Of a stretch of DNA of 64,000 nt, positions 24,605-35,760 are shown piece by piece. Location of the stretch: the NCBI RefSeq assembly GCF_024679245.1, contig NC_090191.1, positions 4,667,004-4,731,003 on the forward strand, in the 5' to 3' direction. Below the pieces are notes generated by a model. It ran no database searches. It was not told the origin of the DNA and was given only the letters and a program-made list of their open reading frames with translations. Position numbers and translations under genes: made by a program. Within the stretch, counting starts at the first letter, position 1. Each line of letters begins with the position of its first letter. The stretch comes from Pseudorasbora parva (Eukaryota > Chordata > Actinopteri > Cypriniformes > Gobionidae).

Positions 24605-25741
24605 CTGAAACTTCAAGTCAAAGCATACATATTACCGTGTGTAAATGATATACAATGTGTCTATCAATGAATCTAAATGAAATATACAGTACTAGGCAGT
24701 ATCAGACTAGGACTTGCAGGAAGACTAAATTGTCTCAATGTCAGCTGAAGTAGCTGTAGAGAACAAATACATTAATCTTACCATGATAAGATTTTTAAGA
24801 AGAAAAATGATAAAAGGTCAATAATTAGTAAACACTAGGTGAGAGCAACCTACAGGCAAATGAGATAGGCTAAGTACCTACAGTCAAACTGCTAAATAGA
24901 TTTGGCAATCAAAAACTTATGGGTAGCAATTTTATTTTTTACAGGTATTGGGGGAGTTCTACTGCAAATGTTACCAAAATTAAACAAAAAAACACCCAAA
25001 AGTAATATTGTTTTGGCTATTCAAATCTGAGCCTCACTGTTAAATGAAATGTTCAAATACCAAGCAAGATAAGCTCCTGGGCATCAGTTTGATATCAAAC
25101 ATTATTTGCGAAATGAAAAAGATTTCAATTACCGTTTATTTTGTAGATGCAAGACCCGATAGAGGTGGATGAAGAACACTCGGTGATATGCAGCACGTCC
25201 TCTAAACTGTGTGTCCTCTTCTGGAAAATCTCCTATCCAAATAATGTTTTCTGAAGTCTCCCCAGGAGTTAATGGCAAATTATTTCTAGGTTTTATTAAA
25301 GAAAATTGTCCAAAAGCAGTAGCCTCGATTTGTTGTATCAAACTTCTGAACGTACTCCAAACTCCACAGTCAACACTCAGTTTCCAAAAAATACTGTTGT
25401 GTACTGTAATTTAAAACATTAGCATACTGTTTAGGGCCTCCTTCCTGTTCCTCCAAATTAAGCAGCCCACAATGCATTGCTAACTACAGTATTAAACTGT
25501 TTAACAAGAAAACGGCATTTTAGTGTTGAAAATTGGCTGTAAATTTACAGCAATTGCTTACAGTGTTTAATGTTAATTGCAGTACATTAACCATTCTAAA
25601 ATGAACAATACAATTGTTAATTAAAAATTGATTCAGTGCATATGTTTTAATTAGACAGGAACATGTTATCAGGAACATGTATTATCTGCTTATAGTGCTC
25701 TGCTTATAGTACATCTATTTCAATCTTCACACAACTCCATT
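24605..25741. other. Mostly non-coding; one unrecognised minus-strand ORF
   Basis: A 70-codon minus-strand frame at 25341-25129 includes LIKPRNNLPLTPGETSENII and FRGRAAYHR; it reads like an old exon but I cannot place it. The stretch near 25420-25565 looks like the right end of an EnSpm-like element. The rest shows nothing. Confidence 0.35.
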
Positions 25742-26000
25742 TCAAGCCTCCATTAAATATAAAACTTTCCTAAACTCATCAGAATCAAAAAAACAAAACA
25801 ACATGTGAACATTTGGAGCACTTGTTAAAAACTTCACATCACCAGTATTTTTGTTGAGTTTCAAAAGGAGTTGGTTTTCAAAGTTATCTGAACCGAGCCT
25901 GCCTCTTTTGGGGGTAAAAATCTGCCCTGCTGAGTTGAACAGTCTCTCACAGGCTGCAGAGGCAGGCAACGGCGTATTTACCTTAAGAGACAATCTGTAC

Positions 26001-27523
26001 TAGTGATCGACCGATATATCGGATTCCCGATATTTTTCCCGATATATAAGCATTTTCCCATAATCGGGTATTGGTTTTGTAATATTTCCCGATAAATGGC
26101 GCCATCTTGTGGACGTTTTGAGAATTGCATACAAGCGCGCCATTAACGGACTGTCTGAGGGGAGATGAGTCAACAACGGTGTTTAAAGGTAAAATAACCT
26201 GCATCCCTTAATTAATAAACTTTGTTTGACATAACATTAATGCACAATTGAGATATGCACAAATAAGATGTTATGAGATGATATTATATAGTTTAAACTT
26301 GGCACTGTAGAGACGACTCACTGACAGAGTCGTCAGGTAATCCGTTATGTCACAATAAAGACGTAACTTCACATGAATGAAACAAAACAGCCTTGAATGA
26401 GAGCATGTTGGAAGTAAAAGCACCGAATTTCTTTCTTTCTTTCTGTGTGTTTATGCTCAGTTGCATTCAGCCGTTCACTCACCGAGTTGTTGCTCCAGCA
26501 TATATGCTAACGTTACCGTAGGCTATGTAGGCTAAACAAGACCAACTCATTTAAAACTCCTTAAATTATATTAACGTCTGCTATATAACATTTATATAAT
26601 AAACATCTTATTAATTACAGCTCTATGAAAATGAATTATTAGGCCACCATGAATGAGAGCATGTTGGAAAGCGCTAAACTTATTTCTCTCTCTGTGTTGT
26701 TTATGCTCTGTCGCATTCTCTCACGGAGTTGCTGCTCCAGCATAGGATAGTCACCGTAAACTAGACAGACTCGTTTAAAACTCCTATTTATATTAACGTC
26801 TGCTATATAACATTTATATAATAAATATCTTATTAATTACAGCTCCGTGAAAATGTATTATTAGGCCACCATGAATGAGAGCATGTTGGAAAGCGCTAAA
26901 CTTATTTCTTTCTCTGTGTTGTTTATGCTCTGGCGCAGCGCTGTCGTCAGCATTTCATAGACTGACACAAACATTAATTTTGATACCGTACTAGATGAGA
27001 TAAGAAAACGAAACAAACCCGCGAATACATCACAGCTATTACAATTCTAGAGAATATTCAATCTTTAGTCTATTAAACACATAAACCTTTTAAAACTGTA
27101 GTTTAAAATGAATGCTTATATTTATGCTCATAGTTATGGGGATTTGATAGACTCAACTCTCATTTATGTTCTCCATTTGAAAATATTAGACTTTATAAAT
27201 GTATTTTGCCTGTTGTTAATATGGCTGCATTTATTAATAAAAAGTTGAAACATCATTAATGTTAAAAAGACTGCACTGTATTTTAAAAAAAAGCCAATTT
27301 TTTCAGACTATTTATTGATGTAGATGTTTTTTGTTCTGTATGTAAGGGAGTGAAATCGCAAAAATGACAGTGTTTAAAAACCGCAGTTAAGTGCTGTTGC
27401 TGTAATTGTAAAAAACAGAAATAACACAATAAATAAATATCGGTTCTATATATCGGGTTATCGGCACATAAACATAAAAATAATCGGTTTCGGTTATAAA
27501 AAATCAATATCGGTCGATCACTA
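26001..27523. mobile_element. Non-autonomous hAT element inside the hAT transposase exon
   Basis: The ends TAGTGATCGACCGATAT and its inverse are perfect for 17 nt. Both sides carry the 8-bp duplication ATCTGTAC (25993-26000 and 27524-27531). Removing the element and one duplication restores the open frame through PAVYRLSLKV. No transposase is encoded. Confidence 0.95.
26390..26950. repeat. Internal repeats of about 222-256 bp in the hAT element
   Basis: Three copies begin GAATGAGAGCATGTTGGAA at about 26397, 26652 and 26874. They share a GTTGTTTATGCTC block and ATTAACGTCTGCTATATAAC; the third is truncated. Confidence 0.85.
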
Positions 27524-27733
27524 ATCTGTACACAGCAGGCACTGATTTGAGAACGTCCATAGTGGTAGCTGTGCTGGCCAGGTATACATCCAACTGCTTA
27601 GAGGTCTCTTGGACGTTGTCTTTCATGATGTCAAAGTAGTCCTCCTCCTCCTCCTTCTCCTCCTTCTCCTGCTGCTCTGACTGGTTAGACTGCACTGGCT
27701 CCTGCTCCAACTGAGTCTTGATGTAGTTCATGC

Positions 27734-28599
27734 CTGTCAATTGGACCAAATGAAGGAAAGAAAGAAAAGACTACTATGTATTTCCATAAACAGATATGAC
27801 CATTAGGGTGTCTAGGCTATGGTCATTTTGCTCCTCAGTAACTATACAGTTTTATGGGTTTGGGCACCCCCGCATAACCCAGATTTGTCAGCCATCAAAC
27901 CTGACTGACCTGGAGATATTTTAAAGAAATTGTTTAAAATACTTGCAGTAAGACATCAGGGACGTAGCTGAGGTTAGTGGAAAAATCTACAGGCTATTTC
28001 AGTATTTATACCACTAAATACTGACGATGTATTTACTTGATTAGGACGCCTAAGCTTTCTCACTTGTCTGTTGTTGTAATTTATGTGTCACTATATGTGG
28101 ACACAAACGCATACACTTCATGAGAATTTACTGTTTCATTTGAGAAAACTTCAATATCATGAACACAGACACATAAAGGTCTTCACTGCAATCCGTCAAA
28201 ATAAAAGTTTCGTTTAATGGGAAGAAATTGACAGACTATATTAGGCTGGTGACTCTTGTACCATACAGTAGATTTAGCCACGTCTATATGTAATAATAAT
28301 ACGTCTCTACTAATAATAATAATAATAATTATGCCTAGATCGTTGCTTATTTTTCACTTGATCTTTTTTATAAACAATGTGTACTTTTAAACAGCATACA
28401 CATGTTTATGTATTATTTACCTATACTGGTTATCATCATAAATAACAAACTTATTGAATTAAAAAAAATGAAATTAAAAAATTAAAAAAATTATTTGAAT
28501 TTATTCTGCTGCTTCGAAAGCCCAGGAGATGATAAACTGATGTCCTAAAAATTATCAGAGGCGCCCAAACCTTTGCTTAAAACTGTAACAACACAACTT
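27734..28599. other. Intron of the hAT pseudogene
   Basis: AT-rich non-coding sequence with an (AAT)n patch near 28310. The acceptor GACAG/GCATG at 27734 bounds it; the donor is not resolved. Confidence 0.45.
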
Positions 28600-30145
28600 T
28601 TTTGATTCTACTGTTAGGTGCTACTCGGCCAATCAGCAAGTCCTCATTGCTTGTCCAGGATGTCCGAAACTTCGGAAGTAAAATTGCAGCAGCAATGAGT
28701 TCGGGGTCGGAAAGCATGGATCCAAACCGCTGCTGTATTCCTTCTTGAAGGGCAAAGATCAGTGGCTTGCAGAACTTGGATGAGGTTAGAAGGCGGTCAA
28801 GGTTCACAGTTAGGAGGGTAATAGTGGGCACCAGCCATCCCATATGGACATTCAGCTCTGTCTGCATTATGTTCAGTGCCTTGGCGATTGGCCTCATTGT
28901 AGCAGCATATTCAGTCAAGAAGGCAAGTTCTGCCGGGCTGAACCTGTCACACAACAATAGAAAATCATACAAAATTACTTATGTAGATAACATTTGTAAC
29001 ATACACAGACGGCTCATGTTTCTAAATATTACATTAGTTAATATTGCATAAGCAAATATTGGAAGATAATTGCTATTTGTATATGTTTATGGAAGACAAT
29101 GAGTTTGGCAGCATAACACTTACATGGGGACTTTAAGTGCAATGCAAACTGCTCTGATGGCTCCTTCTCCACTCTCTTGGATGATTCTTAGCAATCGTTC
29201 CACTGAAAGAAAGAGGGAGCTCCACCTAGTGTCATTTGGGCGGATAAGTTGGAGCTTGCACTCCCTTTCTTGTTCCACAGTCCCGTGCATTTTGCAAATG
29301 CTGCACGTGAAATTTTTTTGTAGACCTGATTTGTGTTGGCTTTTGCGGCATCTACTGTTGAGATCAAGTTCAAAAGATGACATGCACAACGGTGATGCTT
29401 TGGGAGCTGATATTCGGAACCACCATCCTCTTCATCCATGACTGCTTGTATCTCAACACCCTCTATCTCCTCTTCCAGATCTTCAGCGTTCTCACTTTCA
29501 CTCACATCTTCCTCCCTCCCCCTAACCAAATTTTCTTCTTCACAACCATAAACCCTGAAGGCCTTCATGAAATTTGAAGCATTGTCAGTAGTGGTCCTGA
29601 CAATCTTGTTGCTAATGTTGTATTCAGTATGGATGTCATTAAGGGCTCCAGCTAATACATCAAATGTATGAGATCCTTTAAGCCTTTTGCACGCAAGAGC
29701 GACCGAACTTCTCTCTAGGTTGTCTGGCTCAATCCAGTGGGCGGTCACCCCAATAAAACTTTGACGAAAAGCTGTCCAGCAGTCTGTGGTAGTTGCAATG
29801 TATTCAATGTTCTGCATCACTTTCCTTACTCTATCTTTCATTTCCTCTGTTTTTTATATATTTTATTTTAGCTCTGACCGTTGTTCTGGGCATCACTGTG
29901 TAGTTTGGCATAGTATGCTGTATTAAATTGATAAATCCTGGCTGCTCCACAACTCCGAAGGGATGCAAACCCTAAACAACAAAGTTGATGACTGCCTGGT
30001 CCATGCTTTTTTATAAGGCTTTGATGTCCTCTAGTTTCTGCTGCTTACTGTTAGATGCACTCTCACCAGCAAGCAAGCTTCCCTTCCTCCTAACCTTGGG
30101 TGCTGTCAGTTGAAGGTATCGGTTGAGATGATTTTCATGCTTTCT

Positions 30146-30712
30146 CTGAAAATAAAAAGTAACAATATACTCTTGGGTTAATTAATTAATTCAAACTTAG
30201 TTCAATAATGATGGCAGTTACTGTCCAAAATTTATTAGCAACTAAGGTGACCACCATCAAACATAACAAATGTGGGACAATTACTAAGTTTGTGTGGGAC
30301 ATGTTACCGACACTACAACATAACCTAAAACTGTTGTATAATCTTTATTTTAGATTATAAAAAATATTTATTTTAGATTATTTAAAAAATAATTATTTAA
30401 AATGTATTCTTTTAAATAATTTAAAAAATATAATTTTAAATAAAATAAAATAAATATTATTTTAATTTTTTTTTAATTTATTTTAGATTATTCTAAAAAA
30501 TTATTTATTTTAGATTATTTTACATGTCATTTAAATTCAGCATCACTGAGTAAGCCCAAAGGCAGCAGGCGTCATGCAGATAACTATTTTTTTAAACAGT
30601 TCTGACCAAGTCTAACTAAAATCCAACGAAATAAATAAAGAACAAATAAAATATAGAATGAAATGAGACGCTCATTCTGTTATTCACAAGTTTATTCTGT
30701 TACTTTACTTAC
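30146..30712. other. AT-rich non-coding stretch before the retrotransposon
   Basis: Imperfect repeats of TTTTAGATTATTTAAAAAAT lie near 30340-30520. The BED-finger exon expected upstream of the hAT gene is not visible. The sequence resumes after 35765. Confidence 0.45.
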
Positions 30713-31090
30713 TGTGGCAAGGGGGGCGTGGTTCAGCGAGGTCTGCAGCGGGAGAGAGGGCCGCGGGACGAGCGGTAAGTGAGTGGGTTGGACGCAGATT
30801 AATAACACCTGTCTCTTGTTCCAGTAATGATCGCGGAGACGGGATAAAACACCAGCGGAACCAGAGACCAGGGAGAGAGAGAGTCAGGACGGTTGATGCC
30901 AAACCCCCACAGAGACTGGGTTACCGGAAGCCGGAAGTGCCGACCCGGAAGTGATCGCTATTGTTTTGAGTCTGAGAGAAGCCACACTATTGAGTGTGTT
31001 TTGACTATTGAGTTACAAAATAAAAGAGCATCAACCGTCTAGCCGACCCCCGTGTCCTCTTCCTTCCTCACATTCACGAACTTTGCTACA
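30713..31090 (+). repeat. 5' LTR
   Basis: 378 bp, starting TGTGGCAAGG and ending TTTGCTACA. It differs from the 3' LTR by one base that I can see (GATCGCGG here, GAGCGCGG there), so the insertion is young. AATAAA-like ACAAAATAAAAGAG near the end may serve polyadenylation. Confidence 0.96.
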
Positions 31091-31091
31091 C

Positions 31092-31109
31092 TGGTGCCGA
31101 AACCCGGGA
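31092..31109 (+). promoter_or_regulatory. Primer binding site, tRNA-Phe type
   Basis: TGGTGCCGAAACCCGGGA, one base after the LTR, is complementary to the 3' end of vertebrate tRNA-Phe (…TCCCGGGTTTCGGCACCA). Confidence 0.85.
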
Positions 31110-31133
31110 AGGAAGTAGGACAGTGCCGCCGCC

Positions 31134-34100
31134 ATGACAACGCCCTCCGCCTCGCCATTTGCGGATGTCATCAACTCCCTCGCGGTCCTCCACCAAGAAC
31201 ACCACCAGGCGTTGCTGGACCTTCGGACCGAACAGGAGCGCCGCTTCGAGGCGATCGTCCAAGGCCAGCAAGAGGACCGCGAGCGGTTCCGGAGCTGGAT
31301 GGACCGGGAGGTTCGCGCCGAGGCCGCCGCACGGGCCAGCGCACCGGTTCACGTGCCCCTCCAGAAGATGGGGCCGGAAGACGACCCGGAGGCCTTCGTG
31401 GATCTATTCCAGAAGGCCGCGGAGGCCTGCGGGTGGCCCCGGGCACAGTGGCCGGTGCGCCTCATCCCCCTATTATCTGGAGAAGCCCAGGCGGCCGCGC
31501 AACAACTACCGGTCGCGAACCTCCTGGACTACGATGATCTAAAGAAGGCCATCCTTCAGCGGGTCGGCCGGACCCCGGAACAACATCGTCAGCGTTTCCG
31601 GTCCCTGGAGTGGGGTGAGTCCGGTCGACCCTTCGCGTTGGCCCAACAGCTCCGGGACGAGTGCCGCAGATGGCTTCTGGCCGGCGGCAGCGACGTGGAC
31701 CATGTTGTCGATCTGGTGGTGCTGGAGCAGTTTATCACTCGGCTCCCCAGGAAGACCGCCGAGTGGGTCCAGTGCCACCGGCCCACGTCGCTGGAGACGG
31801 TCATCAACTTGGCGGAGGACCATCTGGTGGCGTGCCCGGGGGTCGGCGAACCCCCATTAACTTCTTCCTCTCTCTCTCCCCCCTCTCTCTCTCGACCTGT
31901 CCCTCTCCCCAGGACCCGCCCTCCAGGCCCTCCTCGCGTCCCCCCCAGAGGCCGGGGTGGGATGGGCCTTGGACCGTCTGGGAGTTCGCGGGTCCCGCCC
32001 AGGGGGGCGGGGCCGCTGGGGGCTGGTAGTGACAATGGCTCTGGTTCCGCCCCCTTTCCGCGCTCATCCTCCAACCCACTCCCCGCCGCCGGGACTAGAT
32101 GTCCGATGATGGACATCGGAACAATGATCCGGATCCCGAACGTCCAGCGGACCACCCCCGATCAGGCAGGAGAGTACCAAATTCCTGTGAGTATCAAGGG
32201 GGGTACATATCAGGCCTTGGTGGATTCAGGATGTAACCAAACCTCGATCCATCAAAGCCTGATGCAGCCTGGGGCATTGGATACAAGCCGCGTGGTTAAG
32301 GTGCGGTGTGTGCACGGGGATGTGGTGGAATACCCGGTTGTCCCGGTCACGATACAATTTCGGGGGAAAAAGCATAGTGTAGAGGTGGCGGTTAGTCCAC
32401 ACCTCCGGCATCCGTTAATTCTGGGGACAAATTGGCCCGCCTTTTCGGCGTTATTGGGGTCGTTATGCGCGGATGCCGCTTGGGAGAAGAAGGCGCGGAG
32501 GGGGGCGGCACGAGTGCAGCTTGGGGAGACTGAGACGGGACCCTTGAGGACAGCTTCAGCGGAACCGAGCGGGATCGAGAGACTGATTCTCTCGGACCGC
32601 GATGACTTTCCGCTGGAGCAGTCACAAGATGAGACCCTCAAAAATGCCTTCCAACAGGTCCGATCGATTGACGGTCAGTCTCTCCAACCTGCCTTGCCTG
32701 TCTCGTATCCATATTTTGCCATAATTAAGGATCGGTTGTATCGAGTGACCCAAGACACTCAGACAAAGCTAGATACAACCCAGCTGTTAGTACCAAAGAG
32801 CCGCCGGGAAATGCTTTTCCAGGCGGCTCATTCTAACCCAATGGCGGGCCACCTGGGACAGGCGGCCACGCTGAATCGTTTAATGACCCGATTTTTTTGG
32901 CCAGGCATTCATGACAATGTGCGCAGGTGGTGCCCGTCTTGTCCGGAATGTCAGTTGGTGAATCCACTGGCCGCCCCAAAAGCGCCATTGCGCCCCCTTC
33001 CATTAATACAGGTCCCCTTCGAGAGAATTGCGATGGACCTCATCGGGCCATTAGAGCGATCCGCACGCGGACATCGTTTTGCGCTAGTTATCGTGGACTG
33101 CGCAACACGATATCCGGAAGCAGTGGCTCTCCGCAACATCTCGGCGAAGAGTGTTGCGGACGCACTGTTTCGTTTAATCTCCCGGGTGGGGATTCCGAAG
33201 GAAATCCTCACTGATCAAGGCACGGCGTTTATGTCACGCACGTTAAGCGAATTGTACGGATTATTGGGCATTAAATCCATTCGAACCAGCGTCTATCACC
33301 CACAAACAGACGGCTTGGTCGAACGATTTAATCGCACTCTTAAATCCATGATCCGTAAATTCGTACAGGAAGACGCCAAAAATTGGGATCGGTGGTTAGA
33401 ACCCCTCTTATTTGCTGTGCGAGAGGTCCCGCAAGCCTCCACGGGGTTTTCCCCCTTCGAGCTTCTCTACGGTCGGCAGCCACGGGGGGTGCTGGACGTC
33501 CTACGAGAAACTTGGGAGGAGGGGCCTTCGTTGGCCAAAAACGAAATTCAGTACGTCATGGACTTGCGAACAAAACTCCACACATTGGGGCGGCTATCTA
33601 GGGAGAATTTGTTGCAAGCCCAGGACCGCCAGAGCCGGTCATATAACAGGGGTACTAAACTACGCAAATTCACACCGGGAGAGAAAGTGCTCGTTCTACT
33701 CCCAACGTCGAGCTCAAAATTAATGTCAAAGTGGCAGGGGCCGTTTGAGGTCGCACGACAGATAGGAGAGCTCGATTATGAAGTGATACGATCCGATAGG
33801 AACAGGGCACGTCAAATATACCACCTCAACCTGCTAAAAAAATGGAATGAGGTGGAATCAGTGTTGTTAGCAACGGTGATCGGGGGAGAGGATGATCTCG
33901 GGCCAGAGGCGAGCATTAAAGCGCAATCAGTCGCGTTGGCCCCTGGGGGAGATCACCTCTCACCGTTACAACTCACTGATTTATCGAAATTGCAGGCGGA
34001 GTTCGCTGACGTGTTCTCGCCCCTACCGGGACGTACCGACTTGATTCAGCACCATATCGAGACCGAGCCGGGCGTGGTAGTTCGCAGCCGGCCGTATCGC

Positions 34101-34949
34101 TTGCCTGAACACAAGAAAAAAGTAGTTCAGGAAGAATTAGGCGCGATGCTCGACATGGGAGTAATCGAGGAGTCCAACAGTGACTGGGCGAGCCCGATAG
34201 TTTTGGTCCCCAAAACAGACGGCTCGGTCAGGTTCTGTGTGGACTACCGCAAGGTGAACGCTGTGTCGAAATTCGACGCGTATCCAATGCCGCGGGTTGA
34301 CGAGTTGCTTGATCGGTTAGGCACGGCTCAATTTTATTCGACACTGGACTTAACAAAGGGCTATTGGCAGATCCCCTTGTCTCCATTGTCCAAAGAAAAA
34401 ACAGCTTTCACCACGCCGTTTGGATTACACCAATTTGTCACGCTTCCTTTCGGCTTGTTCGGGGCACCCGCAACCTTCCAGCGACTCATGGATAGGATTT
34501 TGCGTCCCCATGCTGCATATGCTGCTGCGTACCTGGATGACATAGTGATTTATAGTCACGATTGGCAGCGGCATATGCAGCATGTGAGGGCGGTCCTGAG
34601 GTCGCTGAGGGGAGCGGGGCTCACGGCCAATCCGAAGAAGTGTGCGATTGGGCGGGTGGAAGTAAGGTATCTGGGCTTCCACTTGGGTCATGGGCAGGTG
34701 CGTCCCCAAATTGATAAGACTGCCGCAATTGCAACCTGTCCGAGGCCCAAGACCAAAAAGGAGGTAAGACAGTTCTTGGGGCTGGCGGGATATTATAGAC
34801 GGTTTATACCAAATTATTCGGACCTCACCAGCCCTTTGACTGATCTTAAAGGGGCTACCAGATACGGTCCAGTGGACGGAGCCGTGTCAACAGGCTTTTA
34901 CCCAAGTGAAGGCTGCTCTATGTGGCGGGCCGCTTTTACACTCCCCTGA
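31134..34949 (+). CDS. Gag-Pol polyprotein (Gag, protease, integrase, reverse transcriptase)
   Basis: The ATG lies in a strong context (GCCGCCATGA). There are 1,271 open codons. Residues 1 to about 230 are Gag with a SCAN-like capsid segment (DPEAFVDLFQKAAEACGW, then VVLEQFITRLP). A Pro/Arg-rich linker follows. The protease has LVDSGCNQTS with Asp364. The integrase has the HHCC finger (H566, H573, C603, C606) and catalytic Asp635, Asp694 and Glu730, 35 residues between the last two. A GPY/F-like module (KWQGPFEV) precedes reverse transcriptase, which has FCVDYRKVN, LPFGLFGAPATFQ and the active site YLDD at 1133-1136. No zinc knuckle is seen in Gag. The frame is lost near 34850, so the last 30 or so codons are out of frame and RNase H lies in the next frame. 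Confidence 0.93.
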   Translation: MTTPSASPFADVINSLAVLHQEHHQALLDLRTEQERRFEAIVQGQQEDRERFRSWMDREVRAEAAARASAPVHVPLQKMGPEDDPEAFVDLFQKAAEACGWPRAQWPVRLIPLLSGEAQAAAQQLPVANLLDYDDLKKAILQRVGRTPEQHRQRFRSLEWGESGRPFALAQQLRDECRRWLLAGGSDVDHVVDLVVLEQFITRLPRKTAEWVQCHRPTSLETVINLAEDHLVACPGVGEPPLTSSSLSPPSLSRPVPLPRTRPPGPPRVPPRGRGGMGLGPSGSSRVPPRGAGPLGAGSDNGSGSAPFPRSSSNPLPAAGTRCPMMDIGTMIRIPNVQRTTPDQAGEYQIPVSIKGGTYQALVDSGCNQTSIHQSLMQPGALDTSRVVKVRCVHGDVVEYPVVPVTIQFRGKKHSVEVAVSPHLRHPLILGTNWPAFSALLGSLCADAAWEKKARRGAARVQLGETETGPLRTASAEPSGIERLILSDRDDFPLEQSQDETLKNAFQQVRSIDGQSLQPALPVSYPYFAIIKDRLYRVTQDTQTKLDTTQLLVPKSRREMLFQAAHSNPMAGHLGQAATLNRLMTRFFWPGIHDNVRRWCPSCPECQLVNPLAAPKAPLRPLPLIQVPFERIAMDLIGPLERSARGHRFALVIVDCATRYPEAVALRNISAKSVADALFRLISRVGIPKEILTDQGTAFMSRTLSELYGLLGIKSIRTSVYHPQTDGLVERFNRTLKSMIRKFVQEDAKNWDRWLEPLLFAVREVPQASTGFSPFELLYGRQPRGVLDVLRETWEEGPSLAKNEIQYVMDLRTKLHTLGRLSRENLLQAQDRQSRSYNRGTKLRKFTPGEKVLVLLPTSSSKLMSKWQGPFEVARQIGELDYEVIRSDRNRARQIYHLNLLKKWNEVESVLLATVIGGEDDLGPEASIKAQSVALAPGGDHLSPLQLTDLSKLQAEFADVFSPLPGRTDLIQHHIETEPGVVVRSRPYRLPEHKKKVVQEELGAMLDMGVIEESNSDWASPIVLVPKTDGSVRFCVDYRKVNAVSKFDAYPMPRVDELLDRLGTAQFYSTLDLTKGYWQIPLSPLSKEKTAFTTPFGLHQFVTLPFGLFGAPATFQRLMDRILRPHAAYAAAYLDDIVIYSHDWQRHMQHVRAVLRSLRGAGLTANPKKCAIGRVEVRYLGFHLGHGQVRPQIDKTAAIATCPRPKTKKEVRQFLGLAGYYRRFIPNYSDLTSPLTDLKGATRYGPVDGAVSTGFYPSEGCSMWRAAFTLP

Positions 34950-35448
34950 CTTTTCTCTCCCTTTCTTGTTGCAGACTGACGCGTCGGACAGGGGGCTGGG
35001 CGCAGTCCTGGCCCAGGAGGTGGAGGGGGGAGAGTGGCCGGTGCTGTACATTAGCCGTAAGCTCTCCAAGAGGGAAGCTAAGTACAGCACCATAGAGAAG
35101 GAGTGTTTGGCCATCAGATGGGCCGTTCTCACTCTCCGCTATTACCTCCTGGGGCGGGAGTTCACTCTCTGTTCGGACCACGCTCCTCTCCAATGGCTCC
35201 ACCGCATGAAGGATACCAACGCGCGGATCACCCGTTGGTATCTAGCTCTTCAGCCGTTTAAGTTCAAGGTGGTCCACAGGCCGGGTGCTCAGATGGCTGT
35301 GGCCGATTTCCTCTCCAGAAATGGGGGGTGGGGGGGGCTGCAGGCCGGACGGCTCCCCGGCCTGAGTCGGGCGGTGGGGGTATGTGGCAAGGGGGGCGTG
35401 GTTCAGCGAGGTCTGCAGCGGGAGAGAGGGCCGCGGGACGAGCGGTAA
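34852..35448 (+). CDS. RNase H domain, separated from pol by a frameshift
   Basis: The frame picks up as LPDTVQWTEPCQQAF, directly where the main ORF goes out of frame. It continues with LLQTDASDRGLGAV (catalytic Asp), ISRKLSKREAKYSTIEKECL (catalytic Glu), SDHAPLQWL and a VVHRPGAQMAVADFLSR end. It stops 66 bp inside the 3' LTR. A single-base indel in a short A/G run (about 34846-34852) would explain the break; programmed shifting is less likely because the site has no clear slippery motif. Confidence 0.88.
   Translation, partial: GLPDTVQWTEPCQQAFTQVKAALCGGPLLHSPDFSLPFLLQTDASDRGLGAVLAQEVEGGEWPVLYISRKLSKREAKYSTIEKECLAIRWAVLTLRYYLLGREFTLCSDHAPLQWLHRMKDTNARITRWYLALQPFKFKVVHRPGAQMAVADFLSRNGGWGGLQAGRLPGLSRAVGVCGKGGVVQRGLQRERGPRDER
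35365..35382 (+). promoter_or_regulatory. Polypurine tract
   Basis: GAGTCGGGCGGTGGGGGTA directly before the 3' LTR. G-rich but interrupted by pyrimidines. Confidence 0.6.
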
Positions 35449-35760
35449 GTGAGTGGGTTGGACGCAGATTAATAACACCTGTCTCTTGTTCCAGTAATGA
35501 GCGCGGAGACGGGATAAAACACCAGCGGAACCAGAGACCAGGGAGAGAGAGAGTCAGGACGGTTGATGCCAAACCCCCACAGAGACTGGGTTACCGGAAG
35601 CCGGAAGTGCCGACCCGGAAGTGATCGCTATTGTTTTGAGTCTGAGAGAAGCCACACTATTGAGTGTGTTTTGACTATTGAGTTACAAAATAAAAGAGCA
35701 TCAACCGTCTAGCCGACCCCCGTGTCCTCTTCCTTCCTCACATTCACGAACTTTGCTACA
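35383..35760 (+). repeat. 3' LTR
   Basis: 378 bp, essentially identical to the 5' copy. The pol frame ends inside it. Confidence 0.96.

Larger units (their letters stand above)
12124..25565. mobile_element. Possible composite EnSpm/CACTA-like element with later insertions
   Basis: A CACTGTAAAAA terminus at 12124 and an inverted-type TTTACAGCAATTGCTTACAGTG terminus ending at 25565 are the end types of cyprinid EnSpm-like elements. Between them is a degraded transposon-carried gene (23.6-24.6 kb, minus). Flanking triplets (GTA and TTT) do not match, so the ends may belong to different elements. The 9.4-kb repeat array would be a later insertion. Confidence 0.3.
25742..30145 (-). pseudogene. 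hAT-family (ZBED-like) transposase pseudogene
   Basis: Minus-strand segments: 30145-29868, about 29860-29124, 28943-28600, 27733-27524 and 25992-25742. The first has HENHLNRYLQLTAP, then VINFVV-stop-GLHPF, with TAA and TAG stops. The second has TTDCWTAFRQSFIGVTAHWI, a GSHTFDVLAGA block and TTTDNASNFMKAF, and a frameshift near 29260 before LIRPNDTRWSSLFL. Donor CCCAT/GTAAGT and acceptor ACAG/GTTCAG join it to FSPAELAFLTEYAATMRPIA. The last exon holds the hAT dimerisation motif LPASAACERLFNSAG, split by a later hAT insertion. The N-terminal BED finger is not seen. hAT transposases act as DDE enzymes giving 8-bp target duplications; this one is dead. Confidence 0.85.
30713..35760 (+). mobile_element. 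Complete Gmr1-type Gypsy LTR retrotransposon
   Basis: 5,048 bp with two 378-bp LTRs (TG...CA), a tRNA-Phe primer site, a gag-pol frame, a G-rich polypurine tract and a 5-bp target duplication CTTAC at 30708-30712 and 35761-35765. Domain order is Gag, protease, integrase, reverse transcriptase, RNase H. Integrase before reverse transcriptase is known from Gmr1-like elements and is not the usual Gypsy order. Confidence 0.95.

Noticed and set aside
12124..25565. Single complete EnSpm element of 13.4 kb
   Set aside because: Terminus types fit, but the flanking triplets do not match and the interior is composite. Kept only as a low-confidence feature.
31052..33723. Alternative-frame and antisense ORFs over gag-pol
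   Set aside because: Shadows of the high-GC 1,271-codon frame, without recognised motifs.
34840..34860. Programmed frameshift between reverse transcriptase and RNase H
   Set aside because: No slippery heptamer or downstream structure is evident. A simple indel in a short A/G run explains it better.
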